Assembly (NCBI RefSeq): GCF_000237925.1
Contig: NC_031502.1
Location: 50,073,283 to 50,137,282 of the forward strand
Origin: Schistosoma mansoni
Lineage: Eukaryota; Platyhelminthes; Trematoda; Strigeidida; Schistosomatidae
DNA: 64,000 bases
Direction of reading: 5' to 3'
A program made the translations under genes and the position numbers. The notes below the pieces were generated by a model. The model had not been told where the DNA came from. It saw nothing but the letters and a program-made list of their open reading frames with translations, and did not search any database. This document shows positions 11,543 to 22,474 of the stretch, in pieces. How positions within the stretch are numbered: the first letter of the stretch is position 1; every line of letters starts with the position of its first letter.

Positions 11543-14500
11543 CACTTACTTACTTACTTAATTACGCCTGTTACCCCCAATGGACCATAGGCCGCAAACC
11601 AGCATTCTCTAACCCACTCTATCCTGGGCCTTCCTTTCTAGTTCTATCCAGTTGTTGTTCATTCTTCTCATATCTGTTTCCATTTCTCGGCTTAATGTGT
11701 TCTTTGGTTTTCCTCTTCTCCTTTGGCAATAGAATTATAACAATTTAATGATGTTCTTTATGATTATTAACTTAACTATCGCAAATGTTAAAATTATCTT
11801 CTACCTTTATGAATTGTAAAATAATAATTTTATATTATGTAATGAATTTATGAAATACTGATAAGTGATTGATAATTGGTTAACGAAACGAATCCATAAA
11901 CTCAAACTGAGTGGACTTAAGACGACTGAAAACTTGATCACCTGACCACCATTAGTCAACCAAAACAGTTATCTATATTAGGAAGTAGTCAACAAGTATG
12001 GTAAATTATTAACATTTGATGATAGAAGGGGTTTTGTGGAGATTTAGTATTTTATTATAGTTGAAAGCGTGAGTCAATTGAATGGTTGCTCAACTTCGTG
12101 GATCAGTTGAAGTTAGACATTAACACCGTTGTATGCCAGCTCAGTGGTCTATCGGTTAAGGGCTTCGGCTCGAGACTGGTAGGTCCTGGGTTCGAATCTC
12201 GCTCGCGAGAGTGGGTTCGTGGATGCGCACTGCTGAGGAGTCCTACAATAGGACGAAACGGCCGTCCAGTGTTTCCAGGTTTTCCATGGTGGTCTAGCTT
12301 CAATTGACTCATGCTTTCAACTATAACATTTGATGGTTATAGTCAAAAAGTGTCTGGTGATCTTTTATTCCAGCTTACTGTATCAAGCTTGAAAAATAGA
12401 AATCTGAGGCTATATGAGACATCTCGTTGAGATAACCAAATAAAGTGTAAAAATTAGCTCATAGCTTTTAAGTATATCACTTATTGGCAAGAAAATTAAA
12501 TAAGGAAGCGCTACTCAGTTACTTGTAGAGGACGCCTTAGTAGTGTGGGATCAAGCCCAGAACCTGCGGGTCTCGCGAACGAAAAATTAAACTTTAGACC
12601 ATTAAGCCATTGTCCAATAGTGTACAGGTCTGACTTTGACCAGTCGACGATATTGTGCATTATCCATCAAAGACAACAAAAGATGGTAACATGATATTGT
12701 GAATCGACCAAAGTTAGACATGTAAATTATTGGATTTCAGGCCAGTCGTCTAAAGGTTAAGTGTTCATTGGAGAGATCCGAAGGTTCTAGGTTTGATTAC
12801 CGGTTGTAGGGTCTTAGATGTGCACTGCTGGGGAGTCCCATACTAGGATGAAACGGCCGTCCAGTGCTTCCAGGATTTCCATGGTGGTCTAGCTTCAATT
12901 GATTCATGATCTTAACTATCAATATTACAATAATATTTACAAAACCCCTTCTGATAATAAATATTAATTGTTTTTTAATTGTGAATTAATGTGTGTATGT
13001 GTATATGAGAGAGGTTTAAATATTAACATCACCCTATTTTAGTTCACAATATAAAGAGTTGCATTCAAATGTATTTAGACTAATTGTTAACTGTACGATA
13101 ATTGTTGTTATTTTCCTTCAATTTTTCACTTTTATTGTCAGAATGTCATGATTTCTAGGTAAAAAAAAATATAGAAAAAAACATTTTTTTAACTGACCAA
13201 AGATAATCAACCATTTTCGACGCCATTTTCAATCAATTACTAGTGCATCTAATATTAGTATATTAAAACAACCTCATTTTATGGTCAATATTTACTGTAA
13301 CACAGTATTTTGTCTTTTATTCACCAAAAACTTAGTTTAGATACCATTCTATTAGAGAAATACATACAAACATACATACAAATAATTGAATGCCCTGTCC
13401 ACAGAGTGGTCATAGGTCTTTGTATAAAAGAATAATAGAACAGCAATAACAAATTTGAATTTTTTGAAAAAATGTAGTTGTGAAAATAACTTTTTATCTT
13501 AGTTTAACAATATTCTGTGAAAATGTAGTTTTAATTTTTTGTGTCAAGCTGTCAGCATATTTTTTTAAATATGCTGCAAACACGATGTATGAGTTATATT
13601 GGCTTTTTGATTTTACAGTTGATGATCCATATGATGAATTTATTTTTCCAGGTCGTCAGTGTGTGTGTGTATGTGCGTTTATTCCTGTATGGAAGAGTAA
13701 AAGAGATAGAACAGGGGAAACTACTTTTGTCTCATATTAAATCTATTTAAATACTAATTTTCGATTATAATTGTTGTGTTTAACTGTTTGTTGGAATAAT
13801 ATACGAACAAAATAATCGGTGACATTATTATTATTACTGGCAGGGGGTCTTCACTTAGATGATTAATATTAATGCTCGCTTTTTTACAAATAAATTATTT
13901 CACAATTGTTGATTATATCTATGAAACAATAATTTTTGGCAATCTAAAATAACAATGGAATACACACTGTTGGTAGTAGAATATGTATAGTAATGAAAAT
14001 GTCTTCTAACAAATGAACATGTTATTTATTTAAAAAGTCTCTTGTAGAACTGAGATATTTACGTTGACTCATCACTAAATGGTGGTCAATGTAGTGGTTC
14101 CTTAGTTCTTAGTGGTGATCAAAATATGTCAGTCAGTCACCGTCCGAATAAATTTGATTTCAATAAGGAGGATCAATTCCCGAAGATTCCAAGTAAACTT
14201 TACTAGTGAATGAAAATTAGCATGTTACCTAGATCAAGCAGGATTTCTTACTGACTACTTCCACCTAATATCAAAACATGTTGTTAATATCAAGAGGGGT
14301 TTGGGTAGGTTGTTTACAGTTTGAAGATAGTTTGTATCACGAACTGGTTTTATTGAAATAACTATTTAAAACTACGCAACGATCAAAATCTATATCGTCT
14401 TATTATGGGCTGAAAGTCTGAAGGTTTTAGGTTTGCATCTTTGTTGAGGTCAGTAATGAACACAAAAATAAGGAGTGTTGAAAGCAAAAAAATATGATAA

Positions 14501-17500
14501 TCTGTGTAATTATTCACGTTGAAATGTTGATATAGTGGTTGTGGTAGCCAACTTCCAACCTCTCAGTTATACATAGTTTTAAACCTCTTTACACCAACTT
14601 CATTGATGCCACTAACCATAATCGAGAAAGAACATGGCATTTCAAGTCAAATTCTTGAAACTTTTGTTTGAGTACTGAAACATATTTCAATCAAATCAAA
14701 TAATTTAAACTAATCGTATATTTCATTGAAATCATGAACCGATTAACGTTAGATCACTATAAAGAACCTGGAAGCACTAGACAGGCGTTTCGTCCCGGCG
14801 TGAGACTCCTCAGAAGCGCGCATCCATGATCCTGCACGCGAGACACGAACCCAGAACATTCGGTCTCGCACAGGGGCTAGCATCCGACGATGTTAATGTT
14901 TAACTTTAACCGATCCACAATATTGAGCGGCCATCTTCCACTGCCTTCTGTGAGTAATTGCCTCACATCTGATACTGTTGGAGTCCAGTAGTTACGGCTT
15001 CTCAATAGAACTCTGAGAATTACCTCTCAAAGCTAGTCACTAGTGAGCACGTAGTGATTTTCAGTTTGAGTTTATGGAGATTGTTGACCGTGAATGAGCA
15101 CTACTGAGGAGTCCCATACTAGAACGAAACGGCCGTCCAGTTCTTTCAGGTTTACAATTATGGTCTAACATTGACTGATACACGATTTCAATGAAATTCA
15201 ACAATCTTCACAATTCAAAAATGATAATCTTATATTGTTGCTCAATACAAAGTTATGAATAGGTCATAACTGAATTTACATAAATGATTGCCAATTATTT
15301 GAAATGGTATCTAATTACAAAACAAGGTTGAACTAGATAGAAACTCTAAAGAAAATCTTTTAATTATTTTCCAGACTGATTGGAATATTAAGTACAACAT
15401 GGAATATTATGAACTTTTATATCTCGGTCAACATTTACGGTTCATAAGTTTTATGTATCCATCTCAGTCATTGCTATAATATTTTTGTTGAAATTCTTAT
15501 TAAAGTCTTCTAGCTGGCCAAACGCAATATGTGTGACTTAAAAATGTGTAAAATAGAAATCAACAGAAGTTTAATGAATTTTCTCATGTAAATGAGTATA
15601 ATATGAAGATTAATTCAGCTTTGCATGAGTGTTAAGGTTGACTATGTTAATACTTTGTAAATAAGTTGTTGTATCCCGTGGAGATTTATGAATGGTAACT
15701 TCGAGAACTATTTATGGACCAATGTGATATGTATATTTCCTATTGTATAATTGTTAAGTAACTAAAATATTCATAATCGTATCTCTCTTATTATAAGTTA
15801 CATTTTGACCTATAAACTATTATTATACGATTTACCATTCTCGAGTTATCCCCAGTCCATTAATTACTGTTCCCCCTATTCACACCCACATTTGGCCAAA
15901 TCTTGTACAAATGTTATTTTCTATTTTATGGCACGATGTAGCCAGTTTGTTTGGTATATAAACTCAGTATGTTTGAGAATGATGATTCATATTGCAGAGG
16001 CTGTTATTGGTGTTCTGGACTTAACTGGCTGGGCTAGTCAGAAAGTAGGACTGATAAGTACTCAAGACTGCTCAATACAGTTTTTCGTGAATCATTGCTC
16101 TGATCGATAATTCACTCCTCTCTAATAGGCAGCCACACTCGATATAACATAAATGAATTACAATGACTTTGTAAGTACAATTTACTCATTTTGTAAAAAA
16201 ATAAATTCGCCACAAATTTTTTAATAGTTACAAAATTAAATGTACTGAAATATGAATTTTGTTTATGTAAATCAGTCTATTTAAGGTAACAACTATTATG
16301 TCAAAAATCCATGCAACTATCAATTGTTTTTATTAAAAACTGATATGGTTCACTCGCTGAATACAATACCTAGGTGGTAGTAGTAGTTCATCAGGTAGGA
16401 TTATGGTATCTGTACAATTGTTTTTGTGTTTTAGGCTCAGTGGGAATTTTATCTGGTGAATGATTCATGGGTTTAACTGTTGAAAACAATTGACTATATG
16501 TGAATGGATCCAGTGTGTTAACAGAACACGGTTAGCTTGATCTTGTTAACAAACAACAGAAAGTCTTCAGATTTGATGCGAATCACATTTTGTGAGCCAG
16601 GATGTTATTGTGTGATTATAGTAACTCTCCTACAATCAATTTTGATTATGGTTAAATTTTGTTAAGCCCATTTTATTAACTTACTTAATATACAATGTTA
16701 TTTGAACAGTAACAATCCACATACTTCTTTGTACTATTTTGATCAATATATTGTCTGTATAAACGGGAAGGCTTGATCACGACAGCCTATGCACATATCT
16801 CTCTCTAGTTAAAATGCTAATATCTTAAATATCGCTCGATGAGACATTCTCTTCTCTATGTTTATATGTACTCGAATCCTGTTATTGGCCTTTGCCTTAC
16901 CTAGCTGCGCCTTGATTCGGTTTAACCATAAATTGCCTCTATATTCGCTCATACACACTGATTCGCTTCTCTGCTTCAAATCGGCTCGATGTGTTTGTAG
17001 CTTTGCTATCCATGCTATCCGCTAATAGACTTTAGTCGTCGCTTCTTAGTGCCTTTTGATTTTAAATACAGTTATTTTACTACTGGCCAGAAGTTTTAGA
17101 AATAATTCTCCTAGTGAATAATGCATCCTTGTACAAACTGATTCTTAATGATTCATACTATTATGTTTGGATTTTCAGCAATCAACAAGAAACCGTGAAA
17201 TATAATGAACTCATGTTATTCTGCTGCATTGATTGTTCTTGTTTTAGTCGAACTTATAAATGGGAAAAACTATGAAATTCCTAATAAATTTGATTTCGGA
17301 AAAGATCTCATCAAGGAAGATTAATGAAAAAAGTAGGAAGTATGAAAAAACGATAAGAGATGTTCATATGTTAATGAATGTGAATATTTTATAGGTCGAA
17401 TATATATGAGAATATTCTAGAATCAACAAACAAGAACATAAAAACAGAACTCTTTGACAAGACTATAATTTATGGACGAACCAATCAGATTTAGGATGAC

Positions 17501-18877
17501 AGGTCTTGGATTTTGGCGCGAAATTCATTCATACATTTGGTTAGAGGGATATTTGACAATTTAACTGATATCAGTTCGTGATGAAAACTCTGAATCTAGT
17601 TTCTAACCCTAACGTTCAACTGTAAGTCATAATCCTTATTCTTCAAGTAGGTTTATAACTCTCATGTAGCCCTAGTCATTAAGTGGACATTCTCAAGGTC
17701 ACTTTAGCGTCGCTAAAAGGTCGTCCATAAATTATCGTCTCACCGCTACTCTTAAAAAAAATTTAAAACGTAATTCCTTTTTTTCATTTCTTTAGATAAT
17801 TCAAATCAAAATGATTCTGTAATACTTCCATGTTTATTATGTAAAACTATTCAACAATCTCCATATCATTTATTAAATCATTTAGAAAATATTCATCAAA
17901 TCAATTCAAATCAATTTACAACTGAACATAGAAATTGTGAAAATATTCCAGAAACACAATTTAACATTGAACGACAACAACAACAGCAAATGGACTCATC
18001 ATTAAAACACCCCTATACAAATCATAAATTAATTATTACTGATCAGTTAACAAGTAATCTGTATAAATATTCGAAAAATTTCACAAATTATTTCAATCTA
18101 TTTAATTTTATGTATAAAAATTTATTTTATTCTCATCCTAAGAAGATTGATGAAGCGGAAACAATCATATCCAATTACTTAGTACCGCCTAAAAATGTAA
18201 AAAGTCAGTTAGTTCCTCATGAAACTGATCACTTAGTACAAGTTGAACCCTTTCCTACTGTTAATCTTAATCAATTAAGTATGTTGGATGAAAATAATCA
18301 ATCAAATGTATTATGTAATCATCAGAATAATTCAGTTAATGAAAATGTTGTATCCTATGAATTATCTTTAAATAAAAATTCATTTTATTATTTAAATAAG
18401 TATAAAAGGCCTATGAAACCATACAAAGCAACTTATCATTCTAAAGATATTTCAGAGCAGACTTCTTTTCCGAATCGAAATCTCTTTAATCCAATTGACA
18501 ATACTAATGAAAATAATAGTACTGGGGTGAAAAAACAAACATCCAAGTTAATAACTCATTTAAGACGTGATATATGTGAATATTGTGGTAAAATATTTCG
18601 AAATTGCAGTAATTTAACTGTACATCGACGTATACATACAGGTGAAAAGCCATATCATTGTAATATATGCACATATTCATGTGCTCAATCGTCAAAATTG
18701 ACAAGGCATATGAAAATACATAGTAAGCAACAAAACACTTGCAAATTAAAAACATCTAATTCTGAATATTCAGTGAAACATTTAAACAAAACAAAATTTA
18801 ATGGTAATCAGTGTAATAAAAGTTTAACATCACATAAATATGAACATCATTTAGAAGCATGTAAATACGTTATATGA
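5584..18877 (+). CDS. BCL11/CTIP-like C2H2 zinc-finger transcription factor (3 coding exons)
   Basis: The gene is spliced as 5584-5860, 8032-8283 and 17796-18877, giving 1611 nt and 536 residues. All junctions are GT/AG and both introns are phase 1, so the reading frame is continuous. The product is a nuclear DNA-binding factor of the BCL11A/B (CTIP) type. Finger 1 is C189/C192/H205/H210. A second cluster of two fingers lies at C437-C440-H453-H457 and C465-C468-H481-H485. It includes [19 protein letters not shown] and [14 protein letters not shown], nearly identical to the fourth and fifth fingers of vertebrate BCL11 as I remember them. Finger 1 and its nearby upstream exon boundary also match BCL11. 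The rest is Asn-rich and low complexity. I see no BCL11 N-terminal NuRD motif, no second/third finger pair and no clear sixth finger. The start ATG at 5584 follows in-frame stops at 5560 and 5569; ATG 5599 is an alternative. Family assignment is strong; orthology to one vertebrate paralog is not claimed. Confidence 0.85.
5945..6090 (-). mobile_element. SINE family A, decayed fragment
   Basis: Remnants are cacgaatcgatctaag, aatcgtgagagcattgaatgt and gggaatcaaac in - strand order, in intron 1 of the BCL11-like gene. Confidence 0.45.
7010..7225 (-). mobile_element. RTE LINE 3'-end fragment
   Basis: On the - strand this encodes pieces of the conserved C-terminal end of the LINE (ERKAQD/[11 protein letters not shown], in broken frame) and ends with the motif gggggtaacagg followed by a short taag-type tail. 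It is closely similar to the fragment at 11567-11745. It is 5'-truncated and lies in the first intron of the BCL11-like gene. Confidence 0.7.
8032..8283 (+). CDS. BCL11-like gene, coding exon 2
   Basis: The acceptor ends tttatag at 8031 and the donor gtaaga starts at 8284. Both edges are phase 1 and match the neighbouring exons. It encodes residues 93-177, including an Asn run from (AAT)n at about 8111-8142 and a His-rich stretch. It ends in an Ile-Cys-Pro-Asp motif. In vertebrate BCL11 an Ile-Cys-Lys-Asp motif sits at the exon junction just before finger 1, so this boundary may be ancestral. Confidence 0.75.
9020..9300 (-). repeat. 280-bp dispersed repeat with TGT...ACA ends (possible solo LTR)
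   Basis: The 281-bp unit begins tgtagtgaac and ends accacaccaca, flanked by ctac on both sides. Its reverse complement aligns along its length with 50735-51018. TG...CA ends with a 4-bp flanking repeat suit a solo LTR, but no internal region is present. It contains the near-palindrome acttatat...atataagt. Old and diverged. Confidence 0.5.
9948..10087 (-). mobile_element. SINE family A, copy cut by a later insertion
   Basis: Tail start, ggtggcctag region, intact hammerhead and box B (gattcgaaccc on +) are present. The copy then stops where the 10088-10456 block begins. Confidence 0.75.
10000..10043 (-). ncRNA. Hammerhead ribozyme, SINE A
   Basis: On -: cactg, ctgagga core, stem II gtacc...gggac with one mismatch, gaaac, minimal stem III, GUC cleavage triplet and cagtg closing stem I. 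The core is intact. Confidence 0.7.
10088..10456. repeat. Possible solo LTR, ~370 bp
   Basis: A GC-richer block that truncates a SINE at its left edge and runs from tgttagtgaataa to gccactaca. TGT and ACA ends fit an LTR; no clear flanking duplication is seen. It is fossil-like, and the family is not determined. Confidence 0.4.
11240..11466. mobile_element. SINE family A, inverted pair
   Basis: 11240-11335 is a - strand tail (tgtggagattgtactaatt) up to the hammerhead. 11370-11466 is a + strand tRNA-like head with ctcagtggtctacagatcaag and box B gggttcaaatctcgc. The hammerhead is missing from both. The (TTAC)n tract follows. Confidence 0.7.
11479..11566. repeat. (TTAC)n microsatellite
   Basis: About 20 units of ttac with a few interruptions, abutting the LINE 3' end at 11567. 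Best explained as an expanded retrotransposon tail. Confidence 0.9.
11567..11745 (-). mobile_element. RTE LINE 3'-end fragment with (TAAG)n tail
   Basis: The - strand copy is closely similar to 7010-7225. Its 3' end runs directly into the (TTAC)n tract at 11479-11566, which reads as (GTAA)n on the LINE strand, so the microsatellite is the element's tail. 5'-truncated. Confidence 0.75.
12026..12335. mobile_element. SINE family A, complete + copy preceded by an inverted tail
   Basis: 12026-12081 is a - strand tail (gaaggggttttgtggag...gagtcaattgaa). 12082-12335 is a full + copy: leader ctcaacttcgtggatcagttg, box A gctcagtggtctatcgg, box B gggttcgaatctc, intact hammerhead, ggtggtctagcttcaattg. 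Confidence 0.85.
12228..12271 (+). ncRNA. Hammerhead ribozyme, SINE A (best + example)
   Basis: cactg pairs with cagtg (stem I). The core is ctgagga, stem II is gtcc with ggac around loop tacaata, then gaaac and a minimal stem III, with cleavage expected after GUC at 12264-12266. Every core position fits the hammerhead consensus. Short stem III is typical of schistosome hammerheads. Confidence 0.8.
12500..12955. mobile_element. SINE family A, inverted pair
   Basis: 12500-12665 is a decayed - strand copy. 12690-12955 is a full + copy with tRNA-like head, hammerhead region and tail acaaaaccccttctgataat. The hammerhead core reads ctgggga, so the invariant A is changed and cleavage is unlikely. 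Confidence 0.75.
14290..14465 (-). mobile_element. SINE family A, strongly decayed copy
   Basis: The tail agaggggtttgggtagg, then tatcacgaactggtttta and later aaggttttaggtttgcatc, follow the SINE order loosely. No hammerhead core remains. Confidence 0.4.
14720..15215. mobile_element. SINE family A, long inverted pair with leader
   Basis: 14720-15060 is a - strand copy that includes the extra 5' leader (tggagtccagtagttacggc...gtcactagtgagcac). 15085-15215 is a + strand hammerhead region and tail. The + hammerhead has ctgagga, gaaac and GUC intact but a weakened stem I. Confidence 0.75.
15840..16135. repeat. Unclassified GC-richer block with a 101-codon open frame, probable repeat
   Basis: The composition differs from the surrounding intron and the frame 15805-16110 (+) has no recognisable domain. 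I think this is a fragment of a dispersed repeat rather than a gene, but no second copy is in this window. Confidence 0.3.
16745..17095. repeat. Unclassified GC-richer block, probable dispersed repeat
   Basis: About 350 bases of pyrimidine-rich, higher-GC sequence (cgatgagacattctcttctc, ctgcgccttgattcgg, gcttcaaatcggctcg) standing out from the AT-rich intron. No ORF or tRNA-like box is seen. It may be an LTR or LINE untranslated fragment. Confidence 0.35.
17465..17735. mobile_element. Short TIR element (MITE-like), 271 bp
   Basis: It is bounded by a perfect 15-bp inverted repeat, ataatttatggacga at the left and tcgtccataaattat at the right. No ORF lies inside. The interior includes ttttggcgcgaaat, a good match to an E2F/DP site. 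It lies in intron 2 of the BCL11-like gene, 60 bp upstream of the finger exon. Target-site duplications are not obvious, so the superfamily is unknown. Confidence 0.6.
17796..18877 (+). CDS. BCL11-like gene, terminal coding exon with zinc fingers
   Basis: The acceptor is ttcatttctttag, ending at 17795. The exon opens with two bases completing an Asp codon and runs 359 codons to the TGA at 18875-18877. It carries the BCL11-like finger 1 (LPCLLC...HLENIH) and the tandem finger pair at about 18575-18721. Beyond the pair, Cys and His residues recur ([16 protein letters not shown]) without a standard C2H2 spacing, possibly a decayed last finger. Reading only from the internal ATG at 17990 would miss finger 1. 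Confidence 0.88.
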
Positions 18878-20689
18878 AAACTGATGAAAACATGAGTATG
18901 GTTTCCTGTTGACCACTTCCAACCACCATCTTATCTCAACACGAGTATGTTATTTCGTGGATAAGGGACAAGTATAAAAAGATTCCCTATAGGTAATCTG
19001 AAGATATTAGTTATACAAGAGCAAAAGTTAATAAGTTCTTACTTAAGCGCCAATGTTATAATCATTAAAACAAGGATTGATCATTTATCTTTCAAATTCA
19101 ACTATTTATGTTTAATGGTTTTACTACTTATTTCAAAATGAGTAGGCAAAAGTCAATGTATTTTTATAATCTTTATACACATTTTGGTATTAGCATTCAC
19201 AGAATTTTGTGATTTCTTTGATTTTAAGATAGAATTTTGGGATTAGTTACTATTTAGTACCACATTATAGGGGAGGGGGTAATATTAATCTTATCTGAAA
19301 TGTACCGTGATTTGTGAATATTCATTTTTGAGGAGTTCTAAACTAAGGGAAATTAATTATCTACGGTTGTCAATGGTTTTTTTGTTGGTAGTTTACTGTT
19401 ATGAGGAATGAAAAGTTTAAACTTGTAATCATTAGATTGCTTCCTTAGTATCTTTTATCAACTATCTCCTTATCTCTTGAGATTTTCGCACTGCTAAGTG
19501 TGATTCTGACAAGAATGTGAGGCATCTCCATACCGAATCAAACACTTGGAACCATATGAAATGAATGTGTATGTTAGAGTAAGGTTATTTTATTTTGGGT
19601 ATACAGACTTATTGTATAGAGGCTAATATGTAATCTATAATCATGCCCCAGAAATATTCATTGATTATCGTTCAACAGTATAGCATTAAAATCCAATAAT
19701 TGTATTTTGCATCACTAACTTTACCCTTGACCTCATTCAATATGCTGATCATATTGAGAATGTAACATAGTTTGTGTTATACATGTGAACTATATAATTT
19801 AGTCGATAAAATGGTAAAAACGGCAAATCACTGTCTCTAACAACCAATAGTATCCAGTGAAAAGTTAATTTCATAATTCAGTACTAGGTTGATAAAGGAA
19901 ACGACAATTGTCGAGTTTAAATTTCACTACAGAAAACACTTACTGAAGAGCAGATTCTTTCAATTGGGTCTCCAAAAGGAAGTAGCACTCATCATGAATT
20001 CTATAGAAAGTTATTGATAAATACAACATAAATAAGACAGTTTTGTTAAATATTATGATCATAATTATAAGTAGCTGTATTTGTAGTAAATAAATATGAA
20101 ATACTAAGGTTATCCATAAGTAGTTGTAGGGAGAGTATAGTTAAAACATATTAATATGAATGACTGGAGGTATCTTTGACAATCTCTTATGAACATATTC
20201 ATTGAAGCTTAACCTTACATGCCGAATAAAGAACACAAACATAGTAAAATTCAGAGCTTGAAATAGTTTTTAGTGAGAATTACTTACCAGGTAAACGAAC
20301 AGGAAAATGACAGAAAACCCATTTAGAGAGTATTAAAATGTTATAGATAATTTCATCCATATGAATTGCATCATAATTTAAAACTCTCATAGAGGTTAGA
20401 AATTCTAAGTTATTGGATTAATAAAACAATTCACTTTTATTATTTACAGTTTAAACTGTATCAAGTTATTTATAGTTGTCAAAAAGTAACATACGAGAGA
20501 AAAATATATAGGGAGATGATATGCTAAGCTTAAACAGCTCAACGGTTATTCATTAATTGTAAACTATTTATCTCATTTAACACAATTCCTAGAAGAATGC
20601 AAAAGCCTAATCCTCATGAACTTTAGCATTTAACAGAAGAATAAAAAAACAGAGATTATCGTTGTAGGGCGTTGTTAAGGTTATGGATG

Positions 20690-20850
20690 ATCATGACTGA
20701 AGACCACTAATTGGCTGAATTTAGACATGTAAACTTATGAATGTCAGCTTATACTTGAAGATCTTATGCTCTATACCCGGTATTGTTGCGGATACACACC
20801 ATTGAGGAGCCGTATACTAGAATGAAATTGATCTCATTGTTCTATCGAAA
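20690..20850 (+). mobile_element. SINE family A, decayed copy
   Basis: Leader-like tggctgaatttagacatgta, a decayed tRNA-like head, then attgaggagccgtatactag where the hammerhead was. Confidence 0.5.
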
Positions 20851-21239
20851 TTTATAAAAGGGACTAATTGCTTTAAGATCAGTTAGTAATATAAACCACG
20901 AAAGATTATTATATACTTAAGATTCTAACGAGCTCAGTAAATTATAATCTAAAGTCGATTAAAGGTTATATCAAGTTAGCGTTTGTACTTTATGTTAACA
21001 TGAAATTCATGTTCACACAAAACTGTTTTCTGAATAGGGCATGTTGGTTACAGATGTTTCATTGATGTGACAGATAGTTTTTAAACACCAATATCAAAAG
21101 TGGTAGAAATTAATGGCTTATCGTAAGTCTTCTTAAACTATATTGTGATATGATTTGATTACTTATAGAAATATGATTATTTCTTACCAATTATCACTGC
21201 TTTTTCAGGATGTGATAGGTGAAACAACTATTATACATT

Positions 21240-21465
21240 TATTTACGATAGTATGCGACCATCTTCCATTGTCATTGGTGGACACCTTCCTCACACTCAA
21301 CACGGTTTAGTTCCACTAGTCACGGCTTTTCACTAGAACTCTGGAAATTTCCTCTAGAAGCTGGTCATTAGTAAACACGTTAATTGTCAGTATGGGGTGG
21401 TGGAGGTTGTAGTATTTCATTGATTTCATGAACCGATCAGTGAAATTCAACAATCTTGACAACCC
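21240..21465 (-). mobile_element. SINE family A leader/tail fragment
   Basis: A - strand leader (ccatcttccattgtcattgg, ccactagtcacggcttttca) followed by a tail-like ggtggaggttgtagtattt, with the tRNA and hammerhead part lost between them. Confidence 0.55.
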
Positions 21466-22351
21466 TGTACGGACTATTTTATATCTAATTGATTTAGATT
21501 GTCAGAAAAATATGTAATTGTATAAATGGATTTGTTCGACTGAGTATTCTGTTCATATCTCCAGAAGACGGTTCTTACTGTTAAGTGTAAATGTTCTGAA
21601 GTATTTTTAAGAAATTTGAACTGATCTGATTAGAATAAATTCAAACAAAAACTGAATTCAGTGTTTCGTAGTCATTTTTATCAGTCCTTTTTCGACTTAA
21701 GTTAGAAGCACCATCCAGACTATTCATGGTCGTCAAACAACACTTAACCATTGTTATTTCAGATACAAAGTTCTAAAGTTATATTACTACTTGTTTTCCA
21801 TTTCATCTCTTAGCATTTCTGTTACATTATGTGAATTTTCTTTGGCCTCAGCTGTAATGTCGAAATGCTATTTAGCCATATAGATAGATTCCATTCCAAA
21901 ATTCAAGTCTTGCTATCTTCAGTTTCATTGGTTCGCCTATAAATTCTGGTCTCTTCTAATTAAACTGTAAAGTAAAATACGCTTCTCTTCGGTTTTTATG
22001 CAAGAAAGTAAAGGCAAGACTTGTAGAATAAAATAAATCCATTGGAATTTTTTGAATTCTACACCTTAACTGTATGCATATCAAAACAGTTCAATTAATT
22101 CACAGCGATAAAAATAGTTGATTTTAATAAGTGTGTATTAGACAACAAAACATTGTTTTCAATGGAATAACTGAGCCTATTTCCTACTTTTTTTTATGGA
22201 GGAACGGGAATATGGGAAAAGCCTAAAGTATTCTATGGGTGAATATTACATACATTTTTAGTGGGTAATTATCAAATATCTAGTTTATGGTATTTTTATG
22301 TCTTAGTTATTAGTCGATGTGTTCTGGGGATTTTGTTAACTAATTTTTCAG

Positions 22352-22395
22352 GGTGGGGTTTGTGGAGATTGTAGTAATTTTAACTAAAAATTGAT
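22352..22395 (-). mobile_element. SINE family A tail fragment
   Basis: The stretch gggtttgtggagattgtagtaattttaa is the SINE A tail read on +, so the copy lies on -. Nothing else of the SINE remains. Confidence 0.55.
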
Positions 22396-22474
22396 CTATT
22401 CTGTAAAGTTGAGATTTTTCTTACAATGATTAGTTAGGTGTGGAGTATTCTCTTCATCCTTTATAATTGTTAAT

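Larger units (their letters stand above)
8284..17795 (+). other. Intron 2 of the BCL11-like gene
   Basis: A 9.5-kb phase-1 intron. It holds seven SINE A units or pairs, a LINE fragment with (TTAC)n tail, two possible solo LTRs, two GC-richer blocks and the TIR element. 12956-14289 and 15216-15839 hold nothing recognisable. I saw no extra phase-compatible coding exon. Confidence 0.7.

Noticed and set aside
13480-13750. Two overlapping frames of 69-86 codons
   Set aside because: AT/GT-rich intron DNA with no recognisable domain; no phase-compatible splice sites into the BCL11-like gene.
18504-18755. Minus-strand open frame under the zinc-finger exon
   Set aside because: Shadow of the + strand coding exon.
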